Positions 11,088-19,866 of a stretch of 64,000 nucleotides of DNA are shown one piece after another. The translations under genes and the position numbers were made by a program. Position 1 is the stretch's first letter, and the number at the start of each line of letters is the position of its first letter. The notes beneath the pieces are model-generated. The model did not search any database, was not told the DNA's origin, and saw only the letters and a list, made by a program, of their open reading frames with translations. Source of the DNA: Flavobacteriales bacterium (GTDB lineage Bacteria; Bacteroidota; Bacteroidia; CAIKAF01). Location of the stretch: NCBI GenBank assembly GCA_022402535.1, contig JAKRSD010000020.1, positions 62,001-126,000 on the forward strand, written 5' to 3'.

Positions 11088-11817
11088 CGATGAACCCCAG
11101 GCCCGTGTGGCCCTCAACGGTATTCTTTCCGAACCGGAATTTGAGGATGTAACCGTGGTGGGAGAAGCGCGCGATATACCCGAAGCGGTAAAACAGATAA
11201 ATCAGCTGCAACCCGATTTGGTATTGTTGGATATCGAAATGCCCGGATATAACGGTTTGGAACTCCTCCGTTTTTTTGACCCTGCCGATATCACATTCAA
11301 AATTGTATTCGTAACGGCTTACAGCGAATATGCCATTCATGCATTTGAGCTTTCGGCGGTAGATTATCTGCTGAAACCCGTGCAGCCTGTCCAATTGCGC
11401 AAAGCCATTGATAAAATCAAAAGCAGCGGATTTTCACAAAAACAGGGACTCGAAGTATTAAATGAAAATACCCGCAATCCCGAGCATGTAAAAATTGCCT
11501 TGCAGGTAGCCGAAGGCCTGCTGATTACTCCTCTGTCTGAAATTATGTATCTGAAAGCCGACGGTTCCTACACGCAGATATTTTTTACCGACGGAAGACG
11601 TATTGTGGTGTCCAGAAAGTTAATTGAGTACGAAAAATTGGAGAAATATGCCCAGTTTATCCGCGTGCATCGTTCGCACATGGTAAATATGACCTGTGTG
11701 AAAAAATACCTGAAACAGGATAATGGCATTCTGGTCATGCCCGACAATGAACACCTGAGTGTTTCTGCGGATAAAAAAAGCACCGTGCTGGACTGGTGGA
11801 AAGAAATCAAAATATAA
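11062..11817 (+). CDS. LytTR-family response regulator
   Basis: Receiver domain (LIVDDEPQAR, LVLLDIEMPG, FVTAYSEYA) plus LytTR domain (YLKADGSYTQIFF...FIRVHRSHMVN); overlaps the kinase gene. Confidence 0.95.
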   Translation: MNIKTLIVDDEPQARVALNGILSEPEFEDVTVVGEARDIPEAVKQINQLQPDLVLLDIEMPGYNGLELLRFFDPADITFKIVFVTAYSEYAIHAFELSAVDYLLKPVQPVQLRKAIDKIKSSGFSQKQGLEVLNENTRNPEHVKIALQVAEGLLITPLSEIMYLKADGSYTQIFFTDGRRIVVSRKLIEYEKLEKYAQFIRVHRSHMVNMTCVKKYLKQDNGILVMPDNEHLSVSADKKSTVLDWWKEIKI

Positions 11818-11838
11818 CATTCGGCACCGTCGTGCCGA

Positions 11839-12006
11839 TTACTCGGACTTGCGAGTGCCAAATACCAACAGAATAACCCCCAGGGGAATGGGTAACCAAA
11901 AGGTAGCTTTAAGTTCGGTTAGTTTCGGATCGGTGCAGCCCACCAGATACATGGCTCCCGCTGCCAAAAGGCACAGCACACCACCGACAACAAATAAGAG
12001 TTTCAT
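11839..12006 (-). CDS. Small two-TM membrane protein (paralogue of 12108-12278)
   Basis: MKLLFVVGGVLCLLAAGAMYLVGC...WLPIPLGVILLVFGTRKSE aligns along its length with the neighbouring ORF. Confidence 0.7.
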   Translation of the reverse strand: MKLLFVVGGVLCLLAAGAMYLVGCTDPKLTELKATFWLPIPLGVILLVFGTRKSE

Positions 12007-12107
12007 ACGCGTAAGGTTTAGTCTTACCAAATATAAACGCTTATTAGGATTTTCACATCCCGTTTTTAGGTGATTTTCACGGGGTTATGTTTTGTGTAGG
12101 TTTAGGA

Positions 12108-12278
12108 TTACTGCGGTGATTTTCTGAATCCCAGAATCAGCAGAATAACACCGAGAGGCAGGGGAACCCAGAAAAAATCTTTCAGTTCGCTCAGGTGGCC
12201 CGAATTGCTGCCCACGTAAAACATACCTACGGCCGCCATAATACACAAGATGCCGCCTACAATGAATAAAGCTTTCAT
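12108..12278 (-). CDS. Small two-TM membrane protein (paralogue of 11839-12006)
   Basis: MKALFIVGGILCIMAAVGMFYVGS...FWVPLPLGVILLILGFRKSPQ. Confidence 0.7.
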   Translation of the reverse strand: MKALFIVGGILCIMAAVGMFYVGSNSGHLSELKDFFWVPLPLGVILLILGFRKSPQ

Positions 12279-12404
12279 AAAATCAGATATTAATTTCCAC
12301 AAAGCAAAGGCGTTTTTAGCCATGGGAAACCACACCATCGGGTGATTTGATGTTATATTCAAATCGGGTGATTAGGACAGATATTTTTCTCTTTTGATTT
12401 CAAT

Positions 12405-12857
12405 CTACTCCCAAAACTCGGTATCAATCAAAAGAGTTACGGGTCCGTCGTTGGTGAGGGAAACTTTCATATCGGCGCCAAATTCGCCGGTAACCACGCG
12501 GGTAGAGAGTTCTTTTTCTAATTGAAGCACAAACATTTCGTATAACATGCGTGCAAACTCGGGTTTTGCCGCCCGGATAAACGAAGGACGGCTGCCCTTT
12601 TTGGTGGAGGCAAACAGGGTAAACTGACTGATGACCATCACCTGACCCATGATGTCGGTAAGGGAAAGATTCATTTTGCCTTCGGCATCATTAAAAATCC
12701 GCAGGCGGGTAATTTTATACGTGAGTTTTTGAATGGAGTCCACGGTATCACCGGCTTCTATACCCAGCAAAATAACCATGCCCGGGCCGATTTTGCCCTT
12801 TATTTTTCCGTCAATTTTTACGGAAGCGTCCGAAACCCGTTGGATAACCGCTCTCAT
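12405..12857 (-). CDS. dtd: D-aminoacyl-tRNA deacylase
   Basis: MRAVIQRVSDASVKIDGK, MVISQFTLFASTKKGSRPSF, VVTGEFGADMKVSLTNDGPVTLLIDT. Confidence 0.96.
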   Translation of the reverse strand: MRAVIQRVSDASVKIDGKIKGKIGPGMVILLGIEAGDTVDSIQKLTYKITRLRIFNDAEGKMNLSLTDIMGQVMVISQFTLFASTKKGSRPSFIRAAKPEFARMLYEMFVLQLEKELSTRVVTGEFGADMKVSLTNDGPVTLLIDTEFWE

Positions 12858-12923
12858 GATGGGCGCAAAAATACACGAAATCTTATATACCCCCGTTTGG
12901 CTTGTATCACTTACTTTTGACCC

Positions 12924-13385
12924 ATGAAAAAAGGACTGCTGTTTTTGGTCATCGTGCTGCTGGGTATGTCGGCATGTCGTGTGGTTCCGCCCACGGTAAC
13001 GGGTGTGCGTGCCTTTCAGCTTGCCAAAGACAATACCGGCAGGCAGGCCCTGCGTTTCGAAATTCGGGTAAACAATCCCAACATGCTTGGCTTTAGGGTA
13101 GATGACCCCGTGTTTGATGTTTTTCTGAATTCCAAAAAGCTGGCCTCGGCGTATAACGGAAAACCCATCCGGGTTAAAGCCCGGAGCCACGAATATTACG
13201 GGGTGTTTTTAGGTACCGAACTGCGTTCCTGGGTAGATTTTTTAGGCCCTGCCATTACGGTGCTTGCCTCCGGGAAAGCCGAATTTGAAGTAAAAGGTGA
13301 TCTGACGGCCCGCTTCCTGTTCTGGAAAAAAAGCCTGCCCGTCAGTGTAAAGGAAAGTGTTTCGATAAAAGAGTTGCTGAAATAA
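12924..13385 (+). CDS. LEA type 2-like lipoprotein
   Basis: Lipobox LLGMSAC; RFEIRVNNPNMLGFRVDD resembles the LEA14/WHy fold. Confidence 0.65.
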   Translation: MKKGLLFLVIVLLGMSACRVVPPTVTGVRAFQLAKDNTGRQALRFEIRVNNPNMLGFRVDDPVFDVFLNSKKLASAYNGKPIRVKARSHEYYGVFLGTELRSWVDFLGPAITVLASGKAEFEVKGDLTARFLFWKKSLPVSVKESVSIKELLK

Positions 13386-13412
13386 ACACCTCCCATCTCC
13401 GTTTTTCTGGGA

Positions 13413-14234
13413 ATGAAGAATCTTTTTCTGTTATTTTTTATCCCGGTTGTATCGGCTTGTGATGCACAAAGTTCCCACCGTTATATTTCCGAAACCGGGA
13501 ACACGGTAAACACCCGTTTCACGCTTCCCGAAGGATTTAAAAGAACCTCTGAAAATTCAGGCAGTTTCGCGTATTATCTTCGTCATTTTCCGCTTAAGCC
13601 ACACGGCGCAGAGGTGTATTATTTTGACGGCAGAAAAAAGGCAAACCGGGTGCATGAAGCGGTGTTGGATATCGATGTGGGCACCAAAGATCTTCAGCAA
13701 TGTGCCGATGCCGTAATGCGCCTGCGGGGCGAATATTTATTTAAAACGGGACAAAAAAACCGCATCGCGTTCCATTTCACCAATGGTTTCCGGGCGGCGT
13801 ATGCTGAATGGTCCAAAGGCAAACGCATGAAAGTGGAAGGGAACAAAACGTATTGGGTTAAATCCGCTTCGCCCGATACGGGTTATGCTTCGTTTCGAAA
13901 GTATATGGATTTAATTTTTATGTATGCGGGTACCCGTTCCTTAGAGAAAGAAATGAAACCGGTGCTCAAACCTTCCGAAATTCAAATCGGAGATGTGTTT
14001 ATACAGGGCGGGAGTCCGGGTCATGCGGTTATAGTGATGGATAAAGCCGTGCACGGACAAACGGGTGAAATTCTTTTTTTGCTGGCACAAAGTTATATGC
14101 CGGCACAAAGCATACATATTCTCAAAAATCCGGTTGATTCCAACCGTTCGCCTTGGTATGCTCTCCCTTCAGACGTAAAACTCATCACACCCGAATGGAC
14201 ATTTTTGGTTACGGATTTGAAGCGGTTTGAGTAG
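13413..14234 (+). CDS. DUF4846-like secreted/lipoprotein
   Basis: Lipobox-like FIPVVSAC; PEGFKRTSENSGSFAYYLRHFPLKPHGAEVYYFDG and GDVFIQGGSPGHAVIVMDKA segments. Confidence 0.75.
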   Translation: MKNLFLLFFIPVVSACDAQSSHRYISETGNTVNTRFTLPEGFKRTSENSGSFAYYLRHFPLKPHGAEVYYFDGRKKANRVHEAVLDIDVGTKDLQQCADAVMRLRGEYLFKTGQKNRIAFHFTNGFRAAYAEWSKGKRMKVEGNKTYWVKSASPDTGYASFRKYMDLIFMYAGTRSLEKEMKPVLKPSEIQIGDVFIQGGSPGHAVIVMDKAVHGQTGEILFLLAQSYMPAQSIHILKNPVDSNRSPWYALPSDVKLITPEWTFLVTDLKRFE

Positions 14235-14324
14235 GGGTGTTGAATATCTTAAATCTTTGTTTTTTTATTAGTTATCGGATAATGGGCATAAGAGGCAATG
14301 GGCAAAAGGCAATAGTTCTATTTT

Positions 14325-14430
14325 CCGGAGCGCAGCCCCGAACCCTTTCGTGGGCATGCAACGCATGAGCGCAGCGCAAAGCGAAGCGGCGCACGTAGTA
14401 GTAACCGAAGCGGAATAAATCAGCACATCA
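14325..14430 (+). repeat. Intergenic repeat family R1, copy 1
   Basis: CCGGAGCGCAGCCCCGAACCCTTTCGTGGGCATGCAACGC... shares long identical stretches with 14432-14510, 21928-22000 (inverted) and 49652-49746. Confidence 0.8.
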
Positions 14431-14431
14431 T

Positions 14432-14510
14432 CCGGAGCGCAGCCCCTAACCCTTTCGTGGGCATGCAACGCACGAAGCAAAGCGAGTAACCGATAGCGGA
14501 ATAAATTACC
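14432..14510 (+). repeat. Intergenic repeat family R1, copy 2
   Basis: CCGGAGCGCAGCCCCTAACCCTTTCGTGGGCATGCAACGCACGAAGCAAAGCGAGTAACCGATAGCGGAATAAATTACC. Confidence 0.8.
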
Positions 14511-14652
14511 AAATCATCAAATTACCAAATCATCAAATCAGCACATCATTGTCTTTCATCCTTGTTCCTTTATCCTTAATCTTGTTTCCTGGCTCTTGAC
14601 TCTTGATTACTCCCTTTGGTCATGCTTCGTTTCACTTCGCTTGGCTCTTGAT

Positions 14653-15207
14653 TCATCTACCCCCCACCCTCTTCACCACCACCCTGCCGATTCCCACTAA
14701 AATGAGCAGAATACCCGCAAAGGCAAACATCCATTTGAGCAGGCTGAAGGCGGAGGCCATTTGAGCCGTAAACCCGGAGTAGGTATCCGGGTGGCGGACG
14801 ATATGCGCCAGGGTGGCATTTTCGGCAAAATCGAAGAGTACGGCCAGAATGGCCGGCAGGTAGAGCCCCGGCATGCGGAAAGGTTCGCGCCCTTTGTAAT
14901 ACAAAAACACCAGACTGAACAGAAAAAACCCGCCGTAGAAAAACGGATAAAACGAATCCGTAACCGTGGCAATAAACAGATACTGCTCCCTGCAGGATTC
15001 ATTCATAAAAGCGACCATGGATTTAAGTTCGGCGGCATTGTACCCGATTTCGATATCGGGGATTTTCACCCCCGCTCCGCAGGAGGTTTCTAGGCGGCTG
15101 GCGGCCGCCGGCATAAAATAGGCAGCAAAGGCCAGGTACCCAGCGAAAAAAAACAGCCACACATATACGTTAGTGATGCGGAGGATAAACGCGTGTAAGG
15201 TTTTCAT
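14653..15207 (-). CDS. Hypothetical multi-pass membrane protein
   Basis: MKTLHAFILRITNVYVWLFFFAGYLAF... several hydrophobic helices. Confidence 0.65.
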   Translation of the reverse strand: MKTLHAFILRITNVYVWLFFFAGYLAFAAYFMPAAASRLETSCGAGVKIPDIEIGYNAAELKSMVAFMNESCREQYLFIATVTDSFYPFFYGGFFLFSLVFLYYKGREPFRMPGLYLPAILAVLFDFAENATLAHIVRHPDTYSGFTAQMASAFSLLKWMFAFAGILLILVGIGRVVVKRVGGR

Positions 15208-15466
15208 ACAAAACAGGGGATTAGAGAGACCAAGGTAAATAAATTGAATTGAAATTTGGGAAATAAAAAACGGACTTGTATTTTTGAACTTCAACCTTAA
15301 CTTTCAATTCTTGTGAAAAAACATCCAAAACCCCGAACCGTTTACAAACCTTTACATACATTTATTATCTATCAACGAAATATAGAAATCCGTTGCGCAT
15401 AGACACAAGTTGGTGGCAAGTGTAACGAACACATCAGCAAGACAAAAACTCAACGACAATAAATGA

Positions 15467-17821
15467 ATGATTAAAAAAATTGACATAGAGGCCTTCGGAC
15501 TTTATAAAAACTATAAATGGGACACCGAAATTGGGAAAAACGAGACCTTTAGACGAGTAAATATCATTTATGGACGTAACTATTCGGGTAAAACAACTTT
15601 GTCAAGAATATTAAAAAGTGTTGAAGACAAACATATTAACCCAAAGTACAGTAACGGTAAGTTTCAAATTACTTTTGACAACAACCATATCGTCAATGAA
15701 AACAATCTAGAAACAGAACTCCAAGACTATAAAATCCGAGTTTACAATTCAGATTTTGTAAAAGAGAATTTAAGTTGGCTACATAATGATGACGGAACAA
15801 TAAACCCATTTACAATTCTTGGAGCTAAAAATGTTGAACTTGACAAGAAAATAAAAGAAATTGAACAAAAACTCGGTTCAATTGAAAGTGAAAAAGGACT
15901 TTTATATAATCACTCAATCGTTGAAAAAGAATTTATTGAAGCTATAAAGGCGTATGAAAAATCTGTTAATGATTTAGACGATAAGCTAAGAGATAAAGCC
16001 AAAGAAATAAAGAATAATACTGCACTTTATTCACTTCCTACTTATCAAATCAATACAATAAAAACCGACATTCCGAAAGCAATAAAACAAGGACAATTAA
16101 CGGCAGAACAAATTATCAACAACCAAAAACTTTTAAAAGAAGACCAAAAGTCTGAAATTTTAAGATTAAAAGAAGCCAAACCGGGGTTTGAAACTTTCTA
16201 CATAAAAACCCAAGAGTTACTCCAAAAGAAAATCAAGCCAAGTCAACCAATAACAGATTTGGTAAATGACAGTCTTTTACAAGAGTGGGTGCGACAAGGT
16301 ATTGATAAACATAAAGACAAAAGAGAAACCTGCGGCTTTTGTGGTAATCTCATCAATAAAGACCTTTGGGAAAAACTCGATGCGCATTTTAGTAAAGAAT
16401 CGGAAGAACTAAGAAGAGAAATAAAGTCAAAAATTGACAATTTAGAACAAGCAAAAAATAACCTTGATAACTTTATCAATTTAACCAAAGAGCAGTTTTA
16501 CTCTAATCTTCATTCTGACTTTGATGCTGTATTTAAAAAATGGTCTGCGACCACAAAAACTTATTCTTCTAGCATCGAGTCATTGACAAAAGCATTAAAT
16601 GAAAGAGAGAAGGATATTTTCAAAGAGCGCGAATTAGATAAAATCGCAGATGTTTCAGAAACAATCCTTGATACAATCAAAGAGTTCAATGCACTAATTG
16701 ACCTGCACAATAAAAAATCTGAAACACTAGAGATAGACCAAAAAACCGCAAGACAAGAATTACGTCTTTCTGATGTTGCAAGTTTTATAGGCAAAATCAA
16801 TTACGAAGACGCTTTGGACACTATTCAAAAATTAGAAAGCGTTCAAAAGACAAAAAAGGGAGATTTAGATAAGTTGGCTACCCAAATCAACGAATTTGAC
16901 GAAGAAAAAAGAACTCTAGAAGCCCAGTCGAAAGATGAAAGCAAAGGTGCTGAATTAGTAAATCAACATCTAACTCATTTCTTTGGACACAATGAACTTA
17001 AGCTTATAGCAGAAGGCAATGCCCCTAATATTCTATTTAAAATAGTTCGAAATGACGAATATGCTTCAAATTTGAGTGAAGGTGAATGTAGTTTAATTTC
17101 CTTTTGTTATTTCATCGCTAAAATGGAAGACGAATTAAAGGACGAATTGAATAGCAGCAAACTTATCATATATATTGATGACCCTATTTCAAGTTTAGAC
17201 AGTAATCACATTTTCTTTATGTTCAGCCTAATAGAGAGTGTTATTGCCAAACCCAAAAAATATTGTCAGTTGTTTATTTCAACTCACAACTTGGACTTTT
17301 TGAAATATCTCAAACAATTAACTTTTCCCAAGACAAAAGAAGTTTCAGGTGGAAAGGATAAAAAACACTTTTTGGTCGAGAGAAATAAAAAAAACAGAAC
17401 AACTTTAAAATTAGCACCTGAGTATTTAAGAGAATATATTACAGAGTTTAACTATCTGTTTTATCAAATATACAGTTGCTCAAAATCAGACGCAGAGACA
17501 ATAGAGGATAACTATCAATACAACTTCGGAAATAATATGCGAAAATTTCTTGAAGCGTATTTGTTTTACAAATATCCTACAGGCAAACTTTCTTTTGAGC
17601 AAAGAGTCAAGAAATTCTTTGCTAATGATGATGTTTCTTATAACCTAGTCAGTAGAATTATAAACGAATATTCGCATTTGGGAGAACATTTTGACAGGGG
17701 TTTAGAGCCTATCGATGTTGACGCAATGAGAAAAATATCCGAAGCAGTAATGAAGAAAATTGAGATAATAGATAAACCACAGTTTGAAGCATTATTAGAA
17801 AGTGTAGAAAATGAAGCTTGA
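15467..17821 (+). CDS. RloC-like AAA_13 ATPase, candidate zinc-hook anticodon nuclease
   Basis: GRNYSGKTTLSRIL Walker A; coiled coil with CGFCG CxxC hook; NLSEGECSLISF ABC signature; LIIYIDDPISSLD Walker B; STHNLD H-loop; C-terminal RKFLE...NEYSH consistent with the R-E-H anticodon-nuclease triad. Confidence 0.75.
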   Translation: MIKKIDIEAFGLYKNYKWDTEIGKNETFRRVNIIYGRNYSGKTTLSRILKSVEDKHINPKYSNGKFQITFDNNHIVNENNLETELQDYKIRVYNSDFVKENLSWLHNDDGTINPFTILGAKNVELDKKIKEIEQKLGSIESEKGLLYNHSIVEKEFIEAIKAYEKSVNDLDDKLRDKAKEIKNNTALYSLPTYQINTIKTDIPKAIKQGQLTAEQIINNQKLLKEDQKSEILRLKEAKPGFETFYIKTQELLQKKIKPSQPITDLVNDSLLQEWVRQGIDKHKDKRETCGFCGNLINKDLWEKLDAHFSKESEELRREIKSKIDNLEQAKNNLDNFINLTKEQFYSNLHSDFDAVFKKWSATTKTYSSSIESLTKALNEREKDIFKERELDKIADVSETILDTIKEFNALIDLHNKKSETLEIDQKTARQELRLSDVASFIGKINYEDALDTIQKLESVQKTKKGDLDKLATQINEFDEEKRTLEAQSKDESKGAELVNQHLTHFFGHNELKLIAEGNAPNILFKIVRNDEYASNLSEGECSLISFCYFIAKMEDELKDELNSSKLIIYIDDPISSLDSNHIFFMFSLIESVIAKPKKYCQLFISTHNLDFLKYLKQLTFPKTKEVSGGKDKKHFLVERNKKNRTTLKLAPEYLREYITEFNYLFYQIYSCSKSDAETIEDNYQYNFGNNMRKFLEAYLFYKYPTGKLSFEQRVKKFFANDDVSYNLVSRIINEYSHLGEHFDRGLEPIDVDAMRKISEAVMKKIEIIDKPQFEALLESVENEA

Positions 17822-18234
17822 CGGCGAAATAACAAGAATACCAGCCACCAACAGGCGTAGCTGTTGCACAACCCTCCCAAAATGAAAAAATTAGCTGACT
17901 TTTTAGAAAAAATGGCTTATATGCCGACGCTAAGGATCGGCACACTTCGTGCAAGCGTTTTAAGGGCTTTTGAAGATCAAAACCCCTTTTTAACATCCCA
18001 AAATGAGGGGCGCATTTCGCTCCAAAATCCGTTTAATAAGGTCTGTTATATTTTTAAAAAAGGAAGCCACATAATTTTGATTTCCTAGCCGCCGAAGAAT
18101 TTTAGTCTTCAAAATCTTTTTTTACCTGTTTCGCATATCTTATTTTTCCCTAATTTAGGGAACCAAACGAACTTCTGCGAAATATGCTGACTTGTTGAAT
18201 TCTTTAAATCATCTCCCAAAATAACACCTACAAT

Positions 18235-18894
18235 ATGAACATAACAAGACGTGAAACCCTAAAACACTTATCCCTGTTGGGCACCTTGGCCTTTTTGCCC
18301 CAATCGGCTTTCGCCTTTTTGGAGGGAGATTTACCCCTGCATGTTATCGGCATCGGCGGGGCGGGTTCCAATATGGTGGAACAACTGCACCAACAAGGAA
18401 TTGCAGGAAAATTCACCTGCATTTCGGAACCGGCAAGACCGCACCTGCCCCGGGATATCCGATTTATCGAATTTGTGCCGCCCGGCGAACCCGTGTACCA
18501 CAAAGGAGAACTGATGTATAGAACCTCCAACTGGGAAGCGGAACTACAAATTCCTGAATCCGTACGGCAACTGTTTCATCCCCATGAAAAATACGTGCTG
18601 CTTGCCGGACTGGGCGGGTACACGGGCACCAAAATGACCGTGGCCTTGTCCTTACTGCTGAAAGAGCAAAATATCCCTGCCATTACGGTCTGTTCGCTGC
18701 CGTTTCAGTTTGAAGGAGAACAACGAGCCTCACGCGCGCAGGAAGCCGTCAATGAGTTGAAACACTTGTCTTCTTTTCATTACTATCCGCTCGAAAACAT
18801 CCGTGAAAGGTACGGAAACCTAACTATAGAAGAAGCCTTTACCAAAGCGAATGATCAGGCGTTTGAATTGTTCCATGCGGCATCCGGAGCATAA
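18235..18894 (+). CDS. FtsZ-like N-terminal GTPase-domain protein with Tat-like signal peptide
   Basis: MNITRRETLKHLSLLGTLAFLPQSAFA (TRRxxLK, hydrophobic stretch, AFA) followed by VIGIGGAGSNMVEQL, VLLAGLGGYTGTKMTVALSLLLKEQNIPAITVCSLPFQFEGEQRASRAQEAVNELK, collinear with the FtsZ G-box, GGGTGTG signature and KPFxFEG segments. Confidence 0.75.
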   Translation: MNITRRETLKHLSLLGTLAFLPQSAFAFLEGDLPLHVIGIGGAGSNMVEQLHQQGIAGKFTCISEPARPHLPRDIRFIEFVPPGEPVYHKGELMYRTSNWEAELQIPESVRQLFHPHEKYVLLAGLGGYTGTKMTVALSLLLKEQNIPAITVCSLPFQFEGEQRASRAQEAVNELKHLSSFHYYPLENIRERYGNLTIEEAFTKANDQAFELFHAASGA

Positions 18895-18961
18895 CAAAGG
18901 GTTACATTCTCTTTCGTATCTTAGCGTGTATTTTGCAGAATAGCTGCCACAATTCATCCTC

Positions 18962-19510
18962 ATGAAAAATATTGATAAAGAAAGTCTGGATAAAGCCTTC
19001 CGCTTATTTGAAAGTGGTGAGATTAACTCCGTTGAAATCGGCACCACTAAAGGGTTACAACAGATTCATCACTATCTATTTTCGGGCCTGTATGATTTTG
19101 CAGGCAAACTGCGCGAAAAAAATATTTCAAAAGGAGGTTTCCGTTTTGCCAATGCCCTGTATCTGAAAGAAATTTTGGAGAAAATAGATCAGATGCCTGA
19201 AAATACCTTTGAAGAAATCATAGCCAAATATGTGGAAATGAATATCGCCCATCCTTTAATGGAGGGTAACGGCAGAACCATGCGTATTTGGCTGGACCTG
19301 CTGTTGAAAGCTAAACTTCAAAAAGTGGTAAACTGGCAATTTGTAGATAAAACCCTTTATCTACAAGCCATGGAACGCAGTCCTGTGAACGACTTAGAAT
19401 TGAAAACGCTTCTCGGTGCAAACCTTACCGAAGACATCAACAACCGGGAAATTATTTTTAAAGGCATAGAACAATCTTACTATTACGAGGGATACGAAAT
19501 AGAAGATTAA
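18962..19510 (+). CDS. Fic family protein, class III architecture
   Basis: [12 protein letters not shown] Fic core; C-terminal [11 protein letters not shown] fits the inhibitory [ST]xxxE[GN] motif. Confidence 0.9.
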   Translation: MKNIDKESLDKAFRLFESGEINSVEIGTTKGLQQIHHYLFSGLYDFAGKLREKNISKGGFRFANALYLKEILEKIDQMPENTFEEIIAKYVEMNIAHPLMEGNGRTMRIWLDLLLKAKLQKVVNWQFVDKTLYLQAMERSPVNDLELKTLLGANLTEDINNREIIFKGIEQSYYYEGYEIED

Positions 19511-19866
19511 TAAGGGTGTAACACCACCTTTTATATTTTCATCTGAATGAATGTCTTTCTTCTGATTGCATCTATTTTCTTTTTATCAGCATAAAGTAAA
19601 AGTTTCAGACGTGCTCCGTTTCACTCCGCCTGACTTTTGGTTCTTTTGTTAAGGTTAATAAGCAAAATCCATCATCAGCACATTATAAGGCAATAGTTCT
19701 TATCCCGATGGCAATCGGGAAAGAGGCAGGAGTGTCATCAGCACATAAGCACATCAATTCATCAGCACATTTTTCTTGGCTCTTGGTTCATGGCTCTTGA
19801 TTCTAAACTCTTCCTTTTCCCAGCAAAAAATTCCCGTTCTTTGCCGGAAATTTCAGAAATAAAGAC

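Noticed and set aside
14501-14560. Short repeated phrases (AAATCATCAAATTACCAAATCATCAAATCAGCACATCATT) as a possible CRISPR
   Set aside because: No 24-40 bp repeat/spacer regularity and no cas genes; better explained as part of the R1 intergenic repeat context.
15390-15450. Possible integron attC site upstream of the RloC-like gene
   Set aside because: The pairing is GTT...AAC on the top strand, not the RYYYAAC...GTTRRRY attC layout, and no integrase is present.
17864-18088. 74-aa ORF downstream of the RloC-like gene
   Set aside because: No recognisable motif; frame is partly low complexity and lacks a convincing ribosome-binding or conserved context.
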